The notes below the pieces were generated by a model. It searched no databases. It saw only the letters and a list, made by a program, of their open reading frames with translations, and was not told the origin of the DNA. A DNA stretch of 64,000 nucleotides from Shewanella eurypsychrophilus (GTDB lineage Bacteria > Pseudomonadota > Gammaproteobacteria > Enterobacterales > Shewanellaceae). Numbering within the stretch: position 1 is the first letter of the stretch; the number at the start of each line of letters is the position of its first letter. Location of the stretch: contig NZ_CP045503.2 in NCBI RefSeq assembly GCF_007004545.3, forward strand, positions 1,520,501 to 1,584,500. The letters run 5' to 3'. A program made the position numbers and the translations under genes. Positions 29,843-41,700 of the stretch are shown in pieces.

Positions 29843-31967
29843 CGGTAAGCCTTATCCATTAGGGGCGAGCGTCGATGATACAGGGGTTAACTTTGCCCTG
29901 TTCTCGGCCCATGGAACCCAGGTCACTCTGTGTATCTTCGATGAGCATGGCAATGATGAAATCGCACGTTTCATCTTGCCGCGTAAGTCGCAACATGTCT
30001 GGCATGGCTATCTTGAAGGTGCGAGAGAAGGCCTGTTATATGGATATCGCGTCGACGGTTTATTTCAGCCGCTGTCAGGGCACAGGTTCAATGCCAACAA
30101 ACTCCTGCTCGACCCTTATGCTAAACAGCTGGTGGGTGAGTGCCGTGATAATCCAAGCCATTATGGGTATCAACTCGATGGTATTGAAGCCGACTTGTCT
30201 TTCGATACCAGTGATAATGCTGCCAGTATGCCAAAGTGCCGGGTTGTGGATCATCGCCATCTAGCACCTGTACTTCCTGTGCAGAAAAGTTATAGCCAGG
30301 AGGAGGTGTCACTTTCACTGCGCCGAAGCATCATCTATGAACTGCACGTTAAAGGATTTACTCAGCTGCATCCAGATATTGCCAAACACCGCAGAGGCAC
30401 CTTCGCCGGGCTCGCCAGCCCTGAATCGATAAGCTACCTCACCAACCTTGGGATCACCTGCGTCGAGTTGATGCCGGTGCAGAGTTTCTTCGATGAGCCG
30501 TTTTTACAAGAGAAGCAACTGAGTAATTATTGGGGCTACAACAGCATAGGCTTCTTTGCACCCCATCAGGCTTATTTAAGTGGTGATGATGTTTTTGAGT
30601 TCCGTCATATGGTGGAAGCATTTCATAAGGCGGGCATCGAAGTGATCTTAGATGTGGTTTATAACCATACCGCCGAGGGGAATCGCCTCGGTCCGACTTA
30701 CAGTTTCAGAGGCATAGATAATCTAAGTTACTACCGTTTGAGTCCCAGTGAACCTAGATATTACATCAATGATACCGGTTGCGGTAACACGCTCAATATT
30801 GCCCACCCCAATGTACTGCAATTGGTGATGGACTCGCTGCGCTATTGGGTGGAAGTGATGGGCGTGGATGGTTTTCGTTTCGATTTAGCGACCTGTATGG
30901 GCCGTGAAGCCTATGGTTTCGATATCGGTTCCGGCTTCTTCGATGCCTTAGCTCAAGATCCTGTGCTAAGCCAGATCCGCTTGATTGCTGAGCCTTGGGA
31001 CATAGGTCCGGGTGGCTATCAGTTGGGACAATTTCCCATCGGCTGGAGCGAATGGAATGATAGGTATCGCGATACCATTCGCCGTTTCTGGCGTGGTGAT
31101 GCTGGGATCTTACCTGAATTTGCCAGGCGTTTTCACGGTTCCAGTGATCTATTTGAACATTCAGGCAGGCCGCCGGCGGCCAGTATTAACTTTGTCACCA
31201 GTCATGATGGCTTCTCCTTGATGGATCTTGTCAGTTACAGCCTGAGACATAACGAGGCGAATGGCGAAGAGAATCGAGACGGTCATCAGGCAAACTTCAG
31301 TCATAACTATGGTGTCGAAGGTGCCACGGATGACTCTGATATCAATAGTTTAAGAGCAAGGCAGTGCCGCAACATACTCACGACGCTGTTTTTGTCCCAA
31401 GGTGTGCCTATGTTGCTGGCCGGAGACGAAGTCGGTCACTCTCAGTCAGGCAACAATAACGCCTATTGCCAGGACAATAGGCTGAGCTGGCATGAGTGGC
31501 AACAAGATATCAGCAGTAATGAGCTACTGCAGTTTACCCGCAAGTTAATTCTCCTCAGAAAACGTTTCCCTCTGCTTTGTCATCGCCGATACATACATGA
31601 AGGCGCCAATATGGATGAACCTGGTCTCGACTGGTTTTGTCGTCAGGGGCTAGTGATGACCAAATCCTTGTGGAGTGAAACCCTGACTCGAAGTTTAAGC
31701 CTAGTGATCAGTGGTGAACTTGAGGCGCAAAAGGGTTGTCGCCAAGCACTTCTCTTGATGCTTAATACCGATGAGCAAAGTCTGGATTTCTGTTTACCTG
31801 AGCTCGATAACCTGTCTCCCTGGCGTTGTCTGTTACACACTCAAGACTGTGAACTAAACCCTGAGTCAGTCTTAATTTCTACGAATTCAAATCCGTTATA
31901 TCGCCTACAAGACCGAAGCCTGATGTTGTTTTATGCCGAATTTAAGGAGCCTGTTAATGAGTGTTAG
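29829..31967 (+). CDS. glgX: Glycogen debranching enzyme
   Basis: A GH13 isoamylase-type enzyme of about 712 residues that removes alpha-1,6 branches from limit dextrin. CBM48 is at the N-terminus ([20 protein letters not shown]). Catalytic regions are [13 protein letters not shown] (about 271), [13 protein letters not shown] (about 346), LIAEPWD (about 385) and [16 protein letters not shown] (about 454). The ATG at 29829 fits family N-termini; a GTG three codons upstream is possible. Either start overlaps glgB. It is followed by glgP with an 11 bp overlap. Confidence 0.95.
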   Translation: MKLSNGKPYPLGASVDDTGVNFALFSAHGTQVTLCIFDEHGNDEIARFILPRKSQHVWHGYLEGAREGLLYGYRVDGLFQPLSGHRFNANKLLLDPYAKQLVGECRDNPSHYGYQLDGIEADLSFDTSDNAASMPKCRVVDHRHLAPVLPVQKSYSQEEVSLSLRRSIIYELHVKGFTQLHPDIAKHRRGTFAGLASPESISYLTNLGITCVELMPVQSFFDEPFLQEKQLSNYWGYNSIGFFAPHQAYLSGDDVFEFRHMVEAFHKAGIEVILDVVYNHTAEGNRLGPTYSFRGIDNLSYYRLSPSEPRYYINDTGCGNTLNIAHPNVLQLVMDSLRYWVEVMGVDGFRFDLATCMGREAYGFDIGSGFFDALAQDPVLSQIRLIAEPWDIGPGGYQLGQFPIGWSEWNDRYRDTIRRFWRGDAGILPEFARRFHGSSDLFEHSGRPPAASINFVTSHDGFSLMDLVSYSLRHNEANGEENRDGHQANFSHNYGVEGATDDSDINSLRARQCRNILTTLFLSQGVPMLLAGDEVGHSQSGNNNAYCQDNRLSWHEWQQDISSNELLQFTRKLILLRKRFPLLCHRRYIHEGANMDEPGLDWFCRQGLVMTKSLWSETLTRSLSLVISGELEAQKGCRQALLLMLNTDEQSLDFCLPELDNLSPWRCLLHTQDCELNPESVLISTNSNPLYRLQDRSLMLFYAEFKEPVNEC

Positions 31968-34497
31968 TACCCCTAAGCGTCAACGAGTGTCCCAAGATAG
32001 ACCATCGGATAAGCCATCGGATAAGTCGAAAGAGGTTAATGATGAAGTCAAAGAGCAGATTCAGAATTGCGAGCCTTGTGACTCTCTATCGGCTTCCCTG
32101 AGTCGTTATATGAATAATGGTCTGGGTCAGGAAGAGTATGCCCAGCATGACTTGTTTCATGCCTTAGCATCCAGCGTGAAAGAGCTGATGCTCGGCAACT
32201 GGCGACAGACCCGTGCTAAAGACTGCCAATATCAGACTAAGCAAGTCGCTTATCTGTCGCTAGAGTTCTTGATGGGACGCGCATTAGGCAATGCCTTGCT
32301 GAATTTGGACCTAACCGATGAGAGCCGTGAAGCCTTAAGCCAGTATGCCGTCGATTTAGAATCTTTTGAAACTTTAGAGTCTCTTGAAAGTTTAGAGCGT
32401 GATGCAGGTCTCGGCAATGGAGGTTTAGGTCGACTCGCGGCCTGCTTTCTCGATAGCTGCGCGAGTTTAGATCTTGCTGTGACAGGCTATGGGATCCGTT
32501 ACGAGTACGGCATGTTTGCCCAGAGAATTGTCGATGGATATCAGGTAGAGCGTCCCGATCGTTGGCTTAAAGATGGTAACCCTTGGGAAGTCAGGGTGCC
32601 CAATCATAATGTCACCGTGCCCTTCTTTGGACATACAGAAAGCTATCTCGACAAATTAGGCAGACGGCACGTCACTTGGGTGGATACTCAAGATGTGAAG
32701 GCGGTTGCCTATGATATGCCGATACCAGGTTACCGCAATGGCCGTATCAACACCCTGAGATTGTGGAAGTCAGAAGCCACCGATGATTTTGATTTAGCCG
32801 AGTTTAATCAGGGAGATTATACCGAAGCGGTTGCCAGAAAAAACCTAGCTGAACAGATCACTATGGTGCTTTATCCCAACGATGCCAGTGAGAACGGTAA
32901 GGAGCTTAGGTTAAGGCAGCAGTACTTCTTGTCCTCTGCGACTCTGCAAGACTTGCTCAATAACTGGGTTAGGCAAAATGGCACCGATTTTAGTGGCTTC
33001 GATAGCGCCAATGTGATGCAGCTCAATGACACTCACCCCAGTGTTGCCGTACCTGAGCTGATGCGTTTGCTGGTGGACCATTATGCTCTGGAGTGGGATA
33101 AAGCCTGGGAAATAACCACTAATATCATGGCTTATACCAATCACACCTTGCTCCCCGAAGCGTTAGAGCGTTGGCCTGTGCGTATGTTCGAGCAGATGCT
33201 CCCGAGAGTGTTAGAGATCATCTACGAGATCAATGCGCGCTATCTCGATGATGTGGCTCATCACTGGCCAGGAGATGCTGACATGCTGGCCAAGATGTCG
33301 ATCATCGAAGAGGGTGATGAGCCCCATGTGCGTATGGCCTATCTTGCCATCGTTGCCAGCTTTTCAGTCAATGGGGTCGCAGGCTTGCATACTCAGCTGC
33401 TGACATCGGGTCTGTTCAAACATTTCTATGAGCTTTGGCCAGAAAAATTCAATAACAAAACTAATGGCGTAACGCCGAGACGTTGGTTGGCTCACTGTAA
33501 CCCTAGACTGGCAGCTTTACTGACTAAACGTTTGGGGCACGAATGGGTGAGGGACTTGCAACATCTACATGCCCTGAGTGCGTTCACCGAAGATAGTGCG
33601 CTGATTGATGAGTGGCGCGAGGTGAAGCAGGCCAATAAGCGTGAATTATCTCTGATGATAGCCAAAGAGTGTGGCGTCGAGTTTGAGCCTGAAATGATGT
33701 TTGATGTGCACGTTAAGCGCATTCATGAATATAAGCGTCAGCTCCTCAATATATTGCATGTCATTCACCTGTATCACCAGATCTTGCAAGGTAATACAGG
33801 TGCATTGGTTCCCAGATGTGTGCTGATCGGTGGTAAAGCGGCGCCGGGTTATGCCATGGCTAAGCTGTTAATCAAGCTCGCCAGCAATGTCGCTCATATG
33901 GTCAATTCTGATCCAGAAGTCTCGCCCTATCTCAGGTTTGCCTTTTTGCCAAATTATAACGTCAGCGCCATGGAGAAAATCTGTCCGGCAACGGACTTAT
34001 CTCAACAAATTTCTACCGCAGGAAAAGAAGCGTCTGGTACGGGCAACATGAAGTTTATGATGAATGGCGCACTGACCATCGGCACCCTTGACGGTGCCAA
34101 TATTGAGATGCTCGAAGAGGTGGGCGAGGACAACTTCTTCCTGTTTGGTTTAAATGCCAGCCAAGTCAATTCACTGCAGCAAGATTACCAACCTAGCCAG
34201 TTCATCAATGAGTCTCCAGCTTTGAAGCAAGTCATGGCATTGCTGGAAAGTGGCCACTTTAATTTACTCGAACCAGGCATTTTTGACAGCATCATAGATA
34301 GCATCAAGTCGCCAACCGATCCTTGGATGACGGCTGCTGATTTTGAATCCTATCGACTCGCGCAGCAGCGAGCCGCCAGTGCCTATAAAGACAATGATAG
34401 TTGGACCCAAATGAGCATACGTAACACTGCATGCAGTGGCCGTTTTTCAAGTGATGTCACCATTTCTGCTTACCGTGATGAAATATGGAAAGCTTAA
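31957..34497 (+). CDS. glgP: Glycogen/maltodextrin phosphorylase
   Basis: A GT35 PLP-dependent phosphorylase of 846 residues that releases glucose-1-phosphate from glucan ends. The PLP lysine lies in EASGTGNMKFMMNGALTIG (about residue 700). Other family blocks are LSLEFLMGRALGNALLN, GLGNGGLGRLAACFLDS and TNGVTPRRWL. The start at 31957 has AAGGAG with good spacing; the frame extends eight codons upstream. The N-terminal 40 residues are Ser/Lys/Asp-rich and look disordered. It overlaps the glgX stop by 11 bp. Choice between glgP and malP rests on the glycogen-operon context. Confidence 0.94.
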   Translation: MSVSTPKRQRVSQDRPSDKPSDKSKEVNDEVKEQIQNCEPCDSLSASLSRYMNNGLGQEEYAQHDLFHALASSVKELMLGNWRQTRAKDCQYQTKQVAYLSLEFLMGRALGNALLNLDLTDESREALSQYAVDLESFETLESLESLERDAGLGNGGLGRLAACFLDSCASLDLAVTGYGIRYEYGMFAQRIVDGYQVERPDRWLKDGNPWEVRVPNHNVTVPFFGHTESYLDKLGRRHVTWVDTQDVKAVAYDMPIPGYRNGRINTLRLWKSEATDDFDLAEFNQGDYTEAVARKNLAEQITMVLYPNDASENGKELRLRQQYFLSSATLQDLLNNWVRQNGTDFSGFDSANVMQLNDTHPSVAVPELMRLLVDHYALEWDKAWEITTNIMAYTNHTLLPEALERWPVRMFEQMLPRVLEIIYEINARYLDDVAHHWPGDADMLAKMSIIEEGDEPHVRMAYLAIVASFSVNGVAGLHTQLLTSGLFKHFYELWPEKFNNKTNGVTPRRWLAHCNPRLAALLTKRLGHEWVRDLQHLHALSAFTEDSALIDEWREVKQANKRELSLMIAKECGVEFEPEMMFDVHVKRIHEYKRQLLNILHVIHLYHQILQGNTGALVPRCVLIGGKAAPGYAMAKLLIKLASNVAHMVNSDPEVSPYLRFAFLPNYNVSAMEKICPATDLSQQISTAGKEASGTGNMKFMMNGALTIGTLDGANIEMLEEVGEDNFFLFGLNASQVNSLQQDYQPSQFINESPALKQVMALLESGHFNLLEPGIFDSIIDSIKSPTDPWMTAADFESYRLAQQRAASAYKDNDSWTQMSIRNTACSGRFSSDVTISAYRDEIWKA

Positions 34498-34553
34498 CTG
34501 TGGTCGCTCGATTTACCCGTTTTAGTGATGTTTTCAATATAGAGGGTTTGAAT

Positions 34554-34661
34554 ATGTTGTACCCCGAAGTCGCGATAATTGAGCCAATAAAACAAACGTT
34601 GAACAGTGACAGCCAATTAACCTTATGCAATGAATCTCAAGGAGCGAGTACAGATGCCTAA
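34554..34661 (+). CDS. 35-codon ORF overlapping the glgC start
   Basis: ATG at 34554 follows AGAGGG at 34541-34546 with reasonable spacing. It encodes a 35-residue peptide beginning [16 protein letters not shown]. Its TAA (34659-34661) overlaps the chosen glgC start (ATG at 34654-34656) in another frame. The arrangement would suit translational coupling of glgC to a short leader. No repeat of control codons or attenuator hairpin is apparent, and peptide function is unknown. Confidence 0.4.
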   Translation: MLYPEVAIIEPIKQTLNSDSQLTLCNESQGASTDA

Positions 34662-35922
34662 CCCGAGTCCACGTTATATCAGTAATTTAACCCGTGATAC
34701 TTATGCGATTATCTTAGCCGGGGGCAGAGGCTCCCGATTGCATGAGTTAACTGAATGGCGCGCGAAACCGTCGATCTATTTTGGTGGTAAGTTTAGGATC
34801 ATAGATTTTCCCCTATCGAACTGTATTAACTCAGGTATTCGCCGTGTTGGCGTGGTGACACAATATAAATCTCATTCACTCATTCGTCATGTCATGCGAG
34901 GCTGGGGTCATTTTAAGAAGGAATTAGGTGAATCGGTAGAGATATTACCCGCCTCTCAGCGTCACTCGGAAAACTGGTATCAGGGCACGGCCGATGCGGT
35001 GTTTCAAAATATGGATATCATCCGCCACGAGTTGCCTAAGTACGTGATGATTTTATCGGGGGATCATGTCTATCGTATGGATTATGCTGGAATACTCGCC
35101 GCCCATGCCGAGTCCGGGGCTGATATGACGGTTTCTTGTTTAGAGGTGCCGGTTGCCGAGGCCGCCGGGTCTTTCGGTGTGGTGCAGGTCGATGAAACCC
35201 AGCGCATCTTAGGTTTCGAGGAGAAGCCTGAAGTGCCTAAACACCTGCCTGATAACCCAGAATCGTGTTTAGCCTCCATGGGAAATTATGTTTTCAATAC
35301 TGAGTTTTTGTTTGAGCAGCTAAAAAAAGATGCCATGAATGAAAACTCTGAGCGAGATTTTGGTAAAGATATTATCCCTTCTATTATCCAAGACCATGAC
35401 GTATTCGCCTATCCATTTTGCGGTGACTTTGACGACCAGAAGGCCTACTGGCGTGATGTGGGCACGCTTGATTCATTCTGGCAAGCCAACATGGAGCTGC
35501 TATCTCCAACGCCTCCGTTAAACCTATACGATGCTAAGTGGCCTATCTGGACGTATCAGGAGCAACTTCCGCCGGCCAAGTTTGTCTTCGATGATGATGA
35601 CAGGCGAGGCATGGCCTTAGATTCTATTGTGTCTGGTGGCTGCATCATTTCTGGGGCAAAGGTGCGCAGGAGTGTGTTGTTCAATGAGGTGCGAGTCTGC
35701 TCCTATTCAGAAGTAGAAGGCTCGGTGATCCTGCCCGATGTGGTGATACAGCGACACTGCAAAGTTAAGAATGCGATCTTAGATCGTGGTTGCATCATTC
35801 CTGAAGGTACTGTGATTGGCTATGACCATGCCCACGACAGAAAAAGAGGCTTCAGGGTCTCGGAGAAAGGTGTGGTGCTAGTGACCAGAGACATGTTGGG
35901 CCTGCCTGTAGGCTATGAGTGA
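34654..35922 (+). CDS. glgC: Glucose-1-phosphate adenylyltransferase
   Basis: ADP-glucose pyrophosphorylase of 422 residues, the committed step of glycogen synthesis. The nucleotidyltransferase signature is [19 protein letters not shown] (about 17-35), followed by [15 protein letters not shown]. The substrate-binding blocks [14 protein letters not shown] and GFEEKPEVP follow, then the C-terminal left-handed beta-helix. The start at 34654 has GGAG nine bases upstream; an in-frame ATG at 34630 has no ribosome binding site. Allosteric control by glycolytic intermediates is normal for the family; the effector cannot be read from sequence. Confidence 0.95.
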   Translation: MPNPSPRYISNLTRDTYAIILAGGRGSRLHELTEWRAKPSIYFGGKFRIIDFPLSNCINSGIRRVGVVTQYKSHSLIRHVMRGWGHFKKELGESVEILPASQRHSENWYQGTADAVFQNMDIIRHELPKYVMILSGDHVYRMDYAGILAAHAESGADMTVSCLEVPVAEAAGSFGVVQVDETQRILGFEEKPEVPKHLPDNPESCLASMGNYVFNTEFLFEQLKKDAMNENSERDFGKDIIPSIIQDHDVFAYPFCGDFDDQKAYWRDVGTLDSFWQANMELLSPTPPLNLYDAKWPIWTYQEQLPPAKFVFDDDDRRGMALDSIVSGGCIISGAKVRRSVLFNEVRVCSYSEVEGSVILPDVVIQRHCKVKNAILDRGCIIPEGTVIGYDHAHDRKRGFRVSEKGVVLVTRDMLGLPVGYE

Positions 35923-35985
35923 GTCTCTGTAACTGATCCCGCGCTTTATTTTACACTTTATTTTGTAGTGGATAAGGAAAGAACA

Positions 35986-37731
35986 TTGAAAAGAGTATTG
36001 ATGTTAGCCGCCGAGAACGGCTCGATACCAAGGGCTAAAGTGGGGGGGATGGCGGATGTTATCCGTGATCTCCCGGCCGCTTTGGCTCAGCAAGGTGTGA
36101 TGGCCGATGTGATTATGCCAAGTTATGGTTTTCTCGCTGGCTCAGTCAACGCCACTAAGCTTGCTGAATTTAGTGTGGATTTTGGCGGTGCCAGGCAGAG
36201 TGTCGCTCTGCTAACTACTCCTCATCCGGACGTTGAGGGCGCGGTGATCTATTTCATCGACGTTCAAGATGGCGTGTGTAAAGGCAAGCCTCAGGAGATC
36301 TATAGCCAAGGCAGTGACGCGCGTCCCTTCGCAGAGGATGCTAATAAGTTTGCCCTGTTTTGCCTCTGTGTGGCGACGGCAATCAATGAGCAAGTCTTGC
36401 CGATGCCAGACTTGATACATCTTCATGATTGGCACTGCGCCATGTTTGCCCTATTGGCTCAGTACGATGAATATTTCCAGAATATTTCGACTATCCCCTG
36501 TGTTTACACCATACACAACTTAGCGATACAGGGGATACGCCCACTCAGAGATGACGCCTCTTCTATGAGTGCCTGGTATCCCGGATTACTGGAAAAACTA
36601 TCTTCTGAACAGTTTGATTCTGTGATCGATCCCCGCTACCCCCATTGTATCAACCCCATGAGAGTCGGCATTAACCTGTGCGCTAAGGTACACCTAGTAT
36701 CACCAACTTACGCCGATGAAGTATTGCACCCCTCTGATCATCATGCTGGCTTCTTTGGAGGCGAAGGTCTGGAGGCAGATCTGCAGCGTAAACAAGACTC
36801 AGGTGCGCTGGTGGGCATATTAAATGCCTGTGTGTATGGCGCAGCGGCTAAGAAGAAAGTGAGTGCTACCGAGCCCAATAATTCACAGGACAAATGCAGG
36901 GAAGATCAAAGCATAGCCAATAAAGATGATATCTGGCTTAGGTTGCTGGAACAGGTGGAGTTGGCACTATTGCGCTGGCAGGGAGATAAGCAATGGGTTG
37001 CCAGTTGCGACCTGATAGCCCTGACACGCATTGCTAGCTTGTGGCGATGTGGCGGACGGTCTAAAGATATGCATTCATCTCATCTTCAGTCATCAGACAA
37101 GAAGTTATTGAATAAGCCGCTGATGAATAAGATGAAAAGCCCAAGCATGCTAGTGACTTCAGTCGGTAGGCTGACGGATCAGAAAGTGCTTATCTTGCGC
37201 CAGACAGTCTTGCAGGCTGATGGCCAGCGAGTCACAGTGCTTGAGTCTATATTGCAGGCTCTAGCTTTGGCTCACCCAGAGGGGTTATTCATTCTTCTGG
37301 GCAGCGGAGATGCTGAGATCGCCGGTGAATTCAGTGCTATTGCTGCCAGATATGCCAACTTCATATTCCTCAACGGCTATGATGAGGCTGTGTCGGATGC
37401 ACTGTATCAAAATGGTGACCTCTTTATGATGCCAAGCTCTTTCGAGCCTTGTGGGATCAGTCAGATGCTCGCGATGAAGGCGGGACAAATCTGTTTAGTT
37501 CATGGGGTGGGGGGCTTGCGAGACACGGTGGCTGACAATGAGACCGGTTATCTATTTTCTGGTAACTGCTTAGCCAAGCAAGCTGAAAATTTACAGCTGC
37601 GCTTCTCTGATGCTCTTGAAGATTTTAATGGAGATAAATGGCGAGCAATGGAGCAGTTAGCGAGTCAGCAGCGATTCGACTGGTTCAGTTCTGCGGCTAA
37701 ATATAAGCGCCAGCTATATTGCTTTGATTAA
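35986..37731 (+). CDS. glgA: Glycogen synthase, divergent type
   Basis: A GT5 ADP-glucose:glucan glucosyltransferase of about 581 residues, some 100 more than E. coli GlgA. The N-terminal motif is KVGGMADVIRDLPAALAQQG (ADP-glucose-binding KxGG loop). The C-terminal donor-site block is PSSFEPCGISQMLAMKAGQI followed by GGLRDTVADNETGYLF. Between about residues 280 and 390 the usual NGIDxxxWNP and SRLxxQKG blocks are altered (NACVYGAA, GRLTDQKV) and separated by a long low-conservation insert. The likely start is TTG at 35986, preceded by AAGGAAAG; a GTG at 35968 is the alternative. It is last in the operon. Confidence 0.88.
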   Translation: MKRVLMLAAENGSIPRAKVGGMADVIRDLPAALAQQGVMADVIMPSYGFLAGSVNATKLAEFSVDFGGARQSVALLTTPHPDVEGAVIYFIDVQDGVCKGKPQEIYSQGSDARPFAEDANKFALFCLCVATAINEQVLPMPDLIHLHDWHCAMFALLAQYDEYFQNISTIPCVYTIHNLAIQGIRPLRDDASSMSAWYPGLLEKLSSEQFDSVIDPRYPHCINPMRVGINLCAKVHLVSPTYADEVLHPSDHHAGFFGGEGLEADLQRKQDSGALVGILNACVYGAAAKKKVSATEPNNSQDKCREDQSIANKDDIWLRLLEQVELALLRWQGDKQWVASCDLIALTRIASLWRCGGRSKDMHSSHLQSSDKKLLNKPLMNKMKSPSMLVTSVGRLTDQKVLILRQTVLQADGQRVTVLESILQALALAHPEGLFILLGSGDAEIAGEFSAIAARYANFIFLNGYDEAVSDALYQNGDLFMMPSSFEPCGISQMLAMKAGQICLVHGVGGLRDTVADNETGYLFSGNCLAKQAENLQLRFSDALEDFNGDKWRAMEQLASQQRFDWFSSAAKYKRQLYCFD

Positions 37732-37754
37732 GTGCTTAAACAAGTTCTTTTATT

Positions 37755-37792
37755 CAGAATACTCACTTTAAGCATTTGGAGTGAGTATTCTG
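37755..37792 (+). terminator. Hairpin after glgA
   Basis: A perfect 13 bp stem, CAGAATACTCACT with AGTGAGTATTCTG, encloses a 12-base loop just downstream of glgA. It has no strong U-tract, so it may act with Rho or protect the 3' end. Confidence 0.6.
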
Positions 37793-37824
37793 CTTCTGGC
37801 TGTCGCTAGAGTGCTCAAGCTCTG

Positions 37825-38307
37825 TTAATGAATGTTTTGATGACTGAACCTTAAATGCTTGGCATCTTTGATTAGCTTCACAAAATCTTTACGGCTTATG
37901 TGCACTAAGCTGTTGTGATCGCCTGCTTCAAAGTAGACCTCTTTGGCATCGACTAAGAGATCGTCATAAACGGCTTCCAAGTTGTAGGCGCCGCCCAATG
38001 GTGGAATGGCTCCGTTCTCACAATCATTAAACATCTGATAAACCGCTTGCTCCTTCATCAAATGTAGATCCCGATTTAACTTTTCACCTAACGCTCCCAG
38101 GCTGATCTTATGATTTGCAGGAAGCACAGCCATCATTTTTCGCCCTTCGTGATCTTCTAAAATAACGGCTTTGGCGAGCTGAGAGGGAGAAACCTGAGCA
38201 GCAATTGCAGAGCTGAGCGAGTTAAAGCTATGAGGGTGAGGAACCAGATCATAATTAACTTCATTCACCTGTAGGTACTCATTTAATCGAGTTGAAATAG
38301 TCATAGT
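37825..38307 (-). CDS. YbaK/ProX-family aminoacyl-tRNA deacylase
   Basis: A 160-residue single-domain protein of the YbaK/prolyl-tRNA editing family, which hydrolyses mischarged tRNAs in trans. Family features are LAKAVILEDHEGRKMMAVLPA with the conserved Lys (about 45-65), HKISLGALGEKLNR, and the Gly-rich CENGAIPPLGGAYN block. It is full length for the family. The start at 38307 has AGAGGT upstream; the frame extends 11 codons more without support. Substrate tRNA is uncertain; it could deacylate Ala- or Cys-tRNAPro. Confidence 0.85.
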   Translation of the reverse strand, partial: TMTISTRLNEYLQVNEVNYDLVPHPHSFNSLSSAIAAQVSPSQLAKAVILEDHEGRKMMAVLPANHKISLGALGEKLNRDLHLMKEQAVYQMFNDCENGAIPPLGGAYNLEAVYDDLLVDAKEVYFEAGDHNSLVHISRKDFVKLIKDAKHLRFSHQNIH

Positions 38308-38762
38308 ATTACCTCTGAAAACCATGATGACGTTACTCATTATTATAGTTCAGCATGGGTTTTTCAGTTGAAAAAGTGCCAATGCTAAACATTTTATTAA
38401 CAGCAATAATGTTGTTTTTCAATTTATGTATTTGTCTGAAATCCGTGCAACATCTACTTTTCTTTCTATTTTCCATCTCAATACCTCCGCAATGGCAAGA
38501 TGATAAATTTTCACTAACACTTGATTATTGCATGCAATATACAGTAGAAATAAAAAGAAACATTTTATTAACAATAAATACTGTTTAGTAAAAACAGAAG
38601 GCAAAACCAACAAATAGAGATGGATTATTAAGGACACCTGCCCACGTTGATGTGTGCAGTTAAAGGAATATCTACAGGTCGCATCGTAGATCTAAAGTGT
38701 CTTTTACTTATATGAATAGTATGTCCAGCGATAAGCTGACGCCGTTGCATGAGGTAAACCCT
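38308..38762. other. Intergenic, AT-rich
   Basis: Very AT-rich sequence between the YbaK-like gene (minus) and the collagenase gene (plus). Short frames here have no ribosome binding site or recognisable product. The collagenase frame is open back to 38697, but the 22 extra codons precede the signal peptide. A promoter for the protease is expected but not assignable. Confidence 0.45.
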
Positions 38763-41700
38763 ATGAGAAACATTATAAAACCAATAAATAGTATATCTTC
38801 CAAAAAGTCTATTCTAGCTAGCGCTATCTTACTTACCCTTAATCTAGGTGTGCTATACGCTCCCTCAGTGCAAGCGGCCGAGATGTGTGGCACTAAAACC
38901 TTAGAACGCCAAGGGGAAGTACCCGCTAATCAAGCTCATTGCATTACCGATTATGGTCATTATTTCTATGTGAATGTGCCCTATGAAAACAGCAATGTCA
39001 CCATTACCACATCTGGTGGTACTTTTAATGGCAGTGATGCCGATATTCTGCTTTACGATGGTGATGACTGGAGCGGAAATGTTGAGCTAAGTAGTACTAC
39101 CAACAGCACTAATGATGAGTCGATCTCCTTTGTATCCCGTGCAGGCTCTCGTTACTTTAAGATTAATGGCAACATACAAGAAACCACTTTAGAAGTCACA
39201 GTGACTGGTGGCGATGTACCTCCGCCAATGGGTGACTATATTGTTTTCGACACTAACATTCTTGTCGACCTTCCAGTGCCATCTATTTCATCAAAAGCAC
39301 AATACGGCAATGTGATCCCAAGCATTTTGGCGGCAAGCTACAGTGATTTTGAAGGTATTGCCAGTGGTGTAAATGACCCTATTGATGATGTGAGCGATGC
39401 AGTTCATTACCTGGCTAGCACTAACGATCTGACCGATCCAGATTTGAATCAACTGCTTTATTTCTTGGGGTCGTATAAGTATTACGCCCCTGCGATGTCG
39501 GATGCTGAGGCGGCTAAGCTGAGTATCGCACTGCAAGCGGTTGCGAGTATGACTGGCTTTTTAAGCACTGATGGCGGCGTTATCCAAGAAGGCTATGCCA
39601 AGGCACTGAATAATTTTGAGCGTGGTGCTGGTGCGGCTTATTTTAAAGACCAACTGCCACATCTGTTAGCGACGATTCAATATTACTCTAAACAGACAAA
39701 TCCTTTTGGCGCTACCAATGCCGGTGATGCGACAATGGCGCTACTCGGTGCCATAGGTTCTGCCGCGTACTATGGTGATGGGGCGGTCAAATCTGCCTAT
39801 AACAGCAATATGCTGGATGTGCTTTCTGTGATGCGCTCATTTGCCTTTCTAGGTGAAACCTCACTGGACATGAAATGGTCCACCGAAGCCGATAGGAAAT
39901 GGATCTTACCCCATACCTTTATCGCTCTGGGTAAGATCTCGAGCATAGCCACCGACGAGGCTAAGGCGCGTTTCGATAGCAGCATCCTAGAGGTTCATGG
40001 CAAGGTGATCCAGATTATCTCGGTTGAAACCACTGAGACCATAGTGACTAAGAACTACTTAGAGTCAGCGGGCCGTCAGTGTGAAGCGAGCGATCCCTTG
40101 TTCGGCAGCTGCGTCGTGCCACCTAAAGAGGAAGATATCTTAACTGTACGCCATGAGTGTACCGATAAGGTGGTTATCCGCGCGCAATCTAGTATTAGCC
40201 AGGCAACGTTAATCCAGTCTTGTGCCGATATTGCTCTGCAAGAGACAGAGTTCCATAACTTCTTTAATACAGGCGGCGTGCCAGTCACTGGCGATCAGAA
40301 CGATGTCATCGAAGTGGTGGCGTTTGCCAGTCCTGAAGATTATGAAAAATATGCCCCTGAGTTTTTTGGGATCAGCACAGATAACGGTGGTATGTACCTC
40401 GAAGGTACGCCGGAGAATGTCGGTAATCAGGCGCGCTTTATCGCCATGCAGTGTCCGGATTCTTGGGTGGGAACTTCTTGTCAGTATATCGACCAGATTT
40501 ATAATTTAAGACATGAGTATGTTCACTACCTCGATGGTCGTTTCATCAAGGCGGGATCATATGGATCATTCGATTATAATGTTTCCTGGTCAGAGGGGAT
40601 GGCTGAGTATATGGCCAATGGCGCCGAGCATACCCGTACTCTCAATGCCTTGAAGGGCGAAACGATTCCGCCTCTGTATAATCTGTTATTTATGTCCTAT
40701 GAGTATGGTGACTTGTATCAATGGGGCTATTTTGCCATGCGCTACTTGGGTGAGGAGCATCCGGATGAAGTCGCCTCTATCACAGCGGCGCTGCAAGCTG
40801 GTGATAACGCGGCATACATCGAAGTATTAAAAGGTGTAGCGGAGCGTACAGAGGCAGGTTTTGAAGCTTTTGTGCTAGCAAATTCAGAAACAGTGTCTCC
40901 AGCCGCTGCGGCGATCCCTGCAGCCGATACCATAGGTAGTTGCGCCCTGGCTCAGCAATATGTGCGTAAGGTCGATGCGAATAAGACTGAGTATTCGGTG
41001 ACCAATACCACAGATACGCCAGTGTCTCTGTTTTGGATAGATAACAACAAGGGCACGGCAAACTTCGCCAAGAACTATAAGACGTTAAACCTTGGTGAAA
41101 GCTACACAGCTTCAAGTTGGAGCGAAGGTGATCGTCTGATGCTGACCGATAATGCGATGAACTGTTTAGGGGTTGCCGTGATGGAGCCGGTTCAGAACAG
41201 TTTCTCTATCGATGCAGATTTAGTCAAAGATGTGGTGCCTGAGGCAATTCCTGAACAAGATATGCTGGGCAGCTGTGAGTTAGTGAGACCTCACCTTATC
41301 AAGGATGAATCCCATGAATTTACTATCACTAACACCACAGACTATCCGGTTCGTTTATTCAGAGTCGATAACCTGACGGGCAAGCCTAAGTATGCCAGTG
41401 CGGCAACTGGGTTTGATTTTGGTTACGGTACGCTCAATAAGGGTGAGAGCTACACATCCGATATCTGGTATGGCGATCGTCGTATAATGCTAGCAGATGC
41501 TCGCTTGAACTGTTTAAGTGTGGGTGTACTAAACAATGCCACTGCTGACTTTGTCATTGATGAAGCCATAGTTGTAAATGCTGCAGCGCCGGAAGTTATC
41601 CCTGCCGCTAATACCATAGGCAGTTGCGACTTGATGAATAAGCATCTAACAGGGCCTTTTGAGGCGGACTTCTCGTTTACTAACAATAGCGATACACCAG

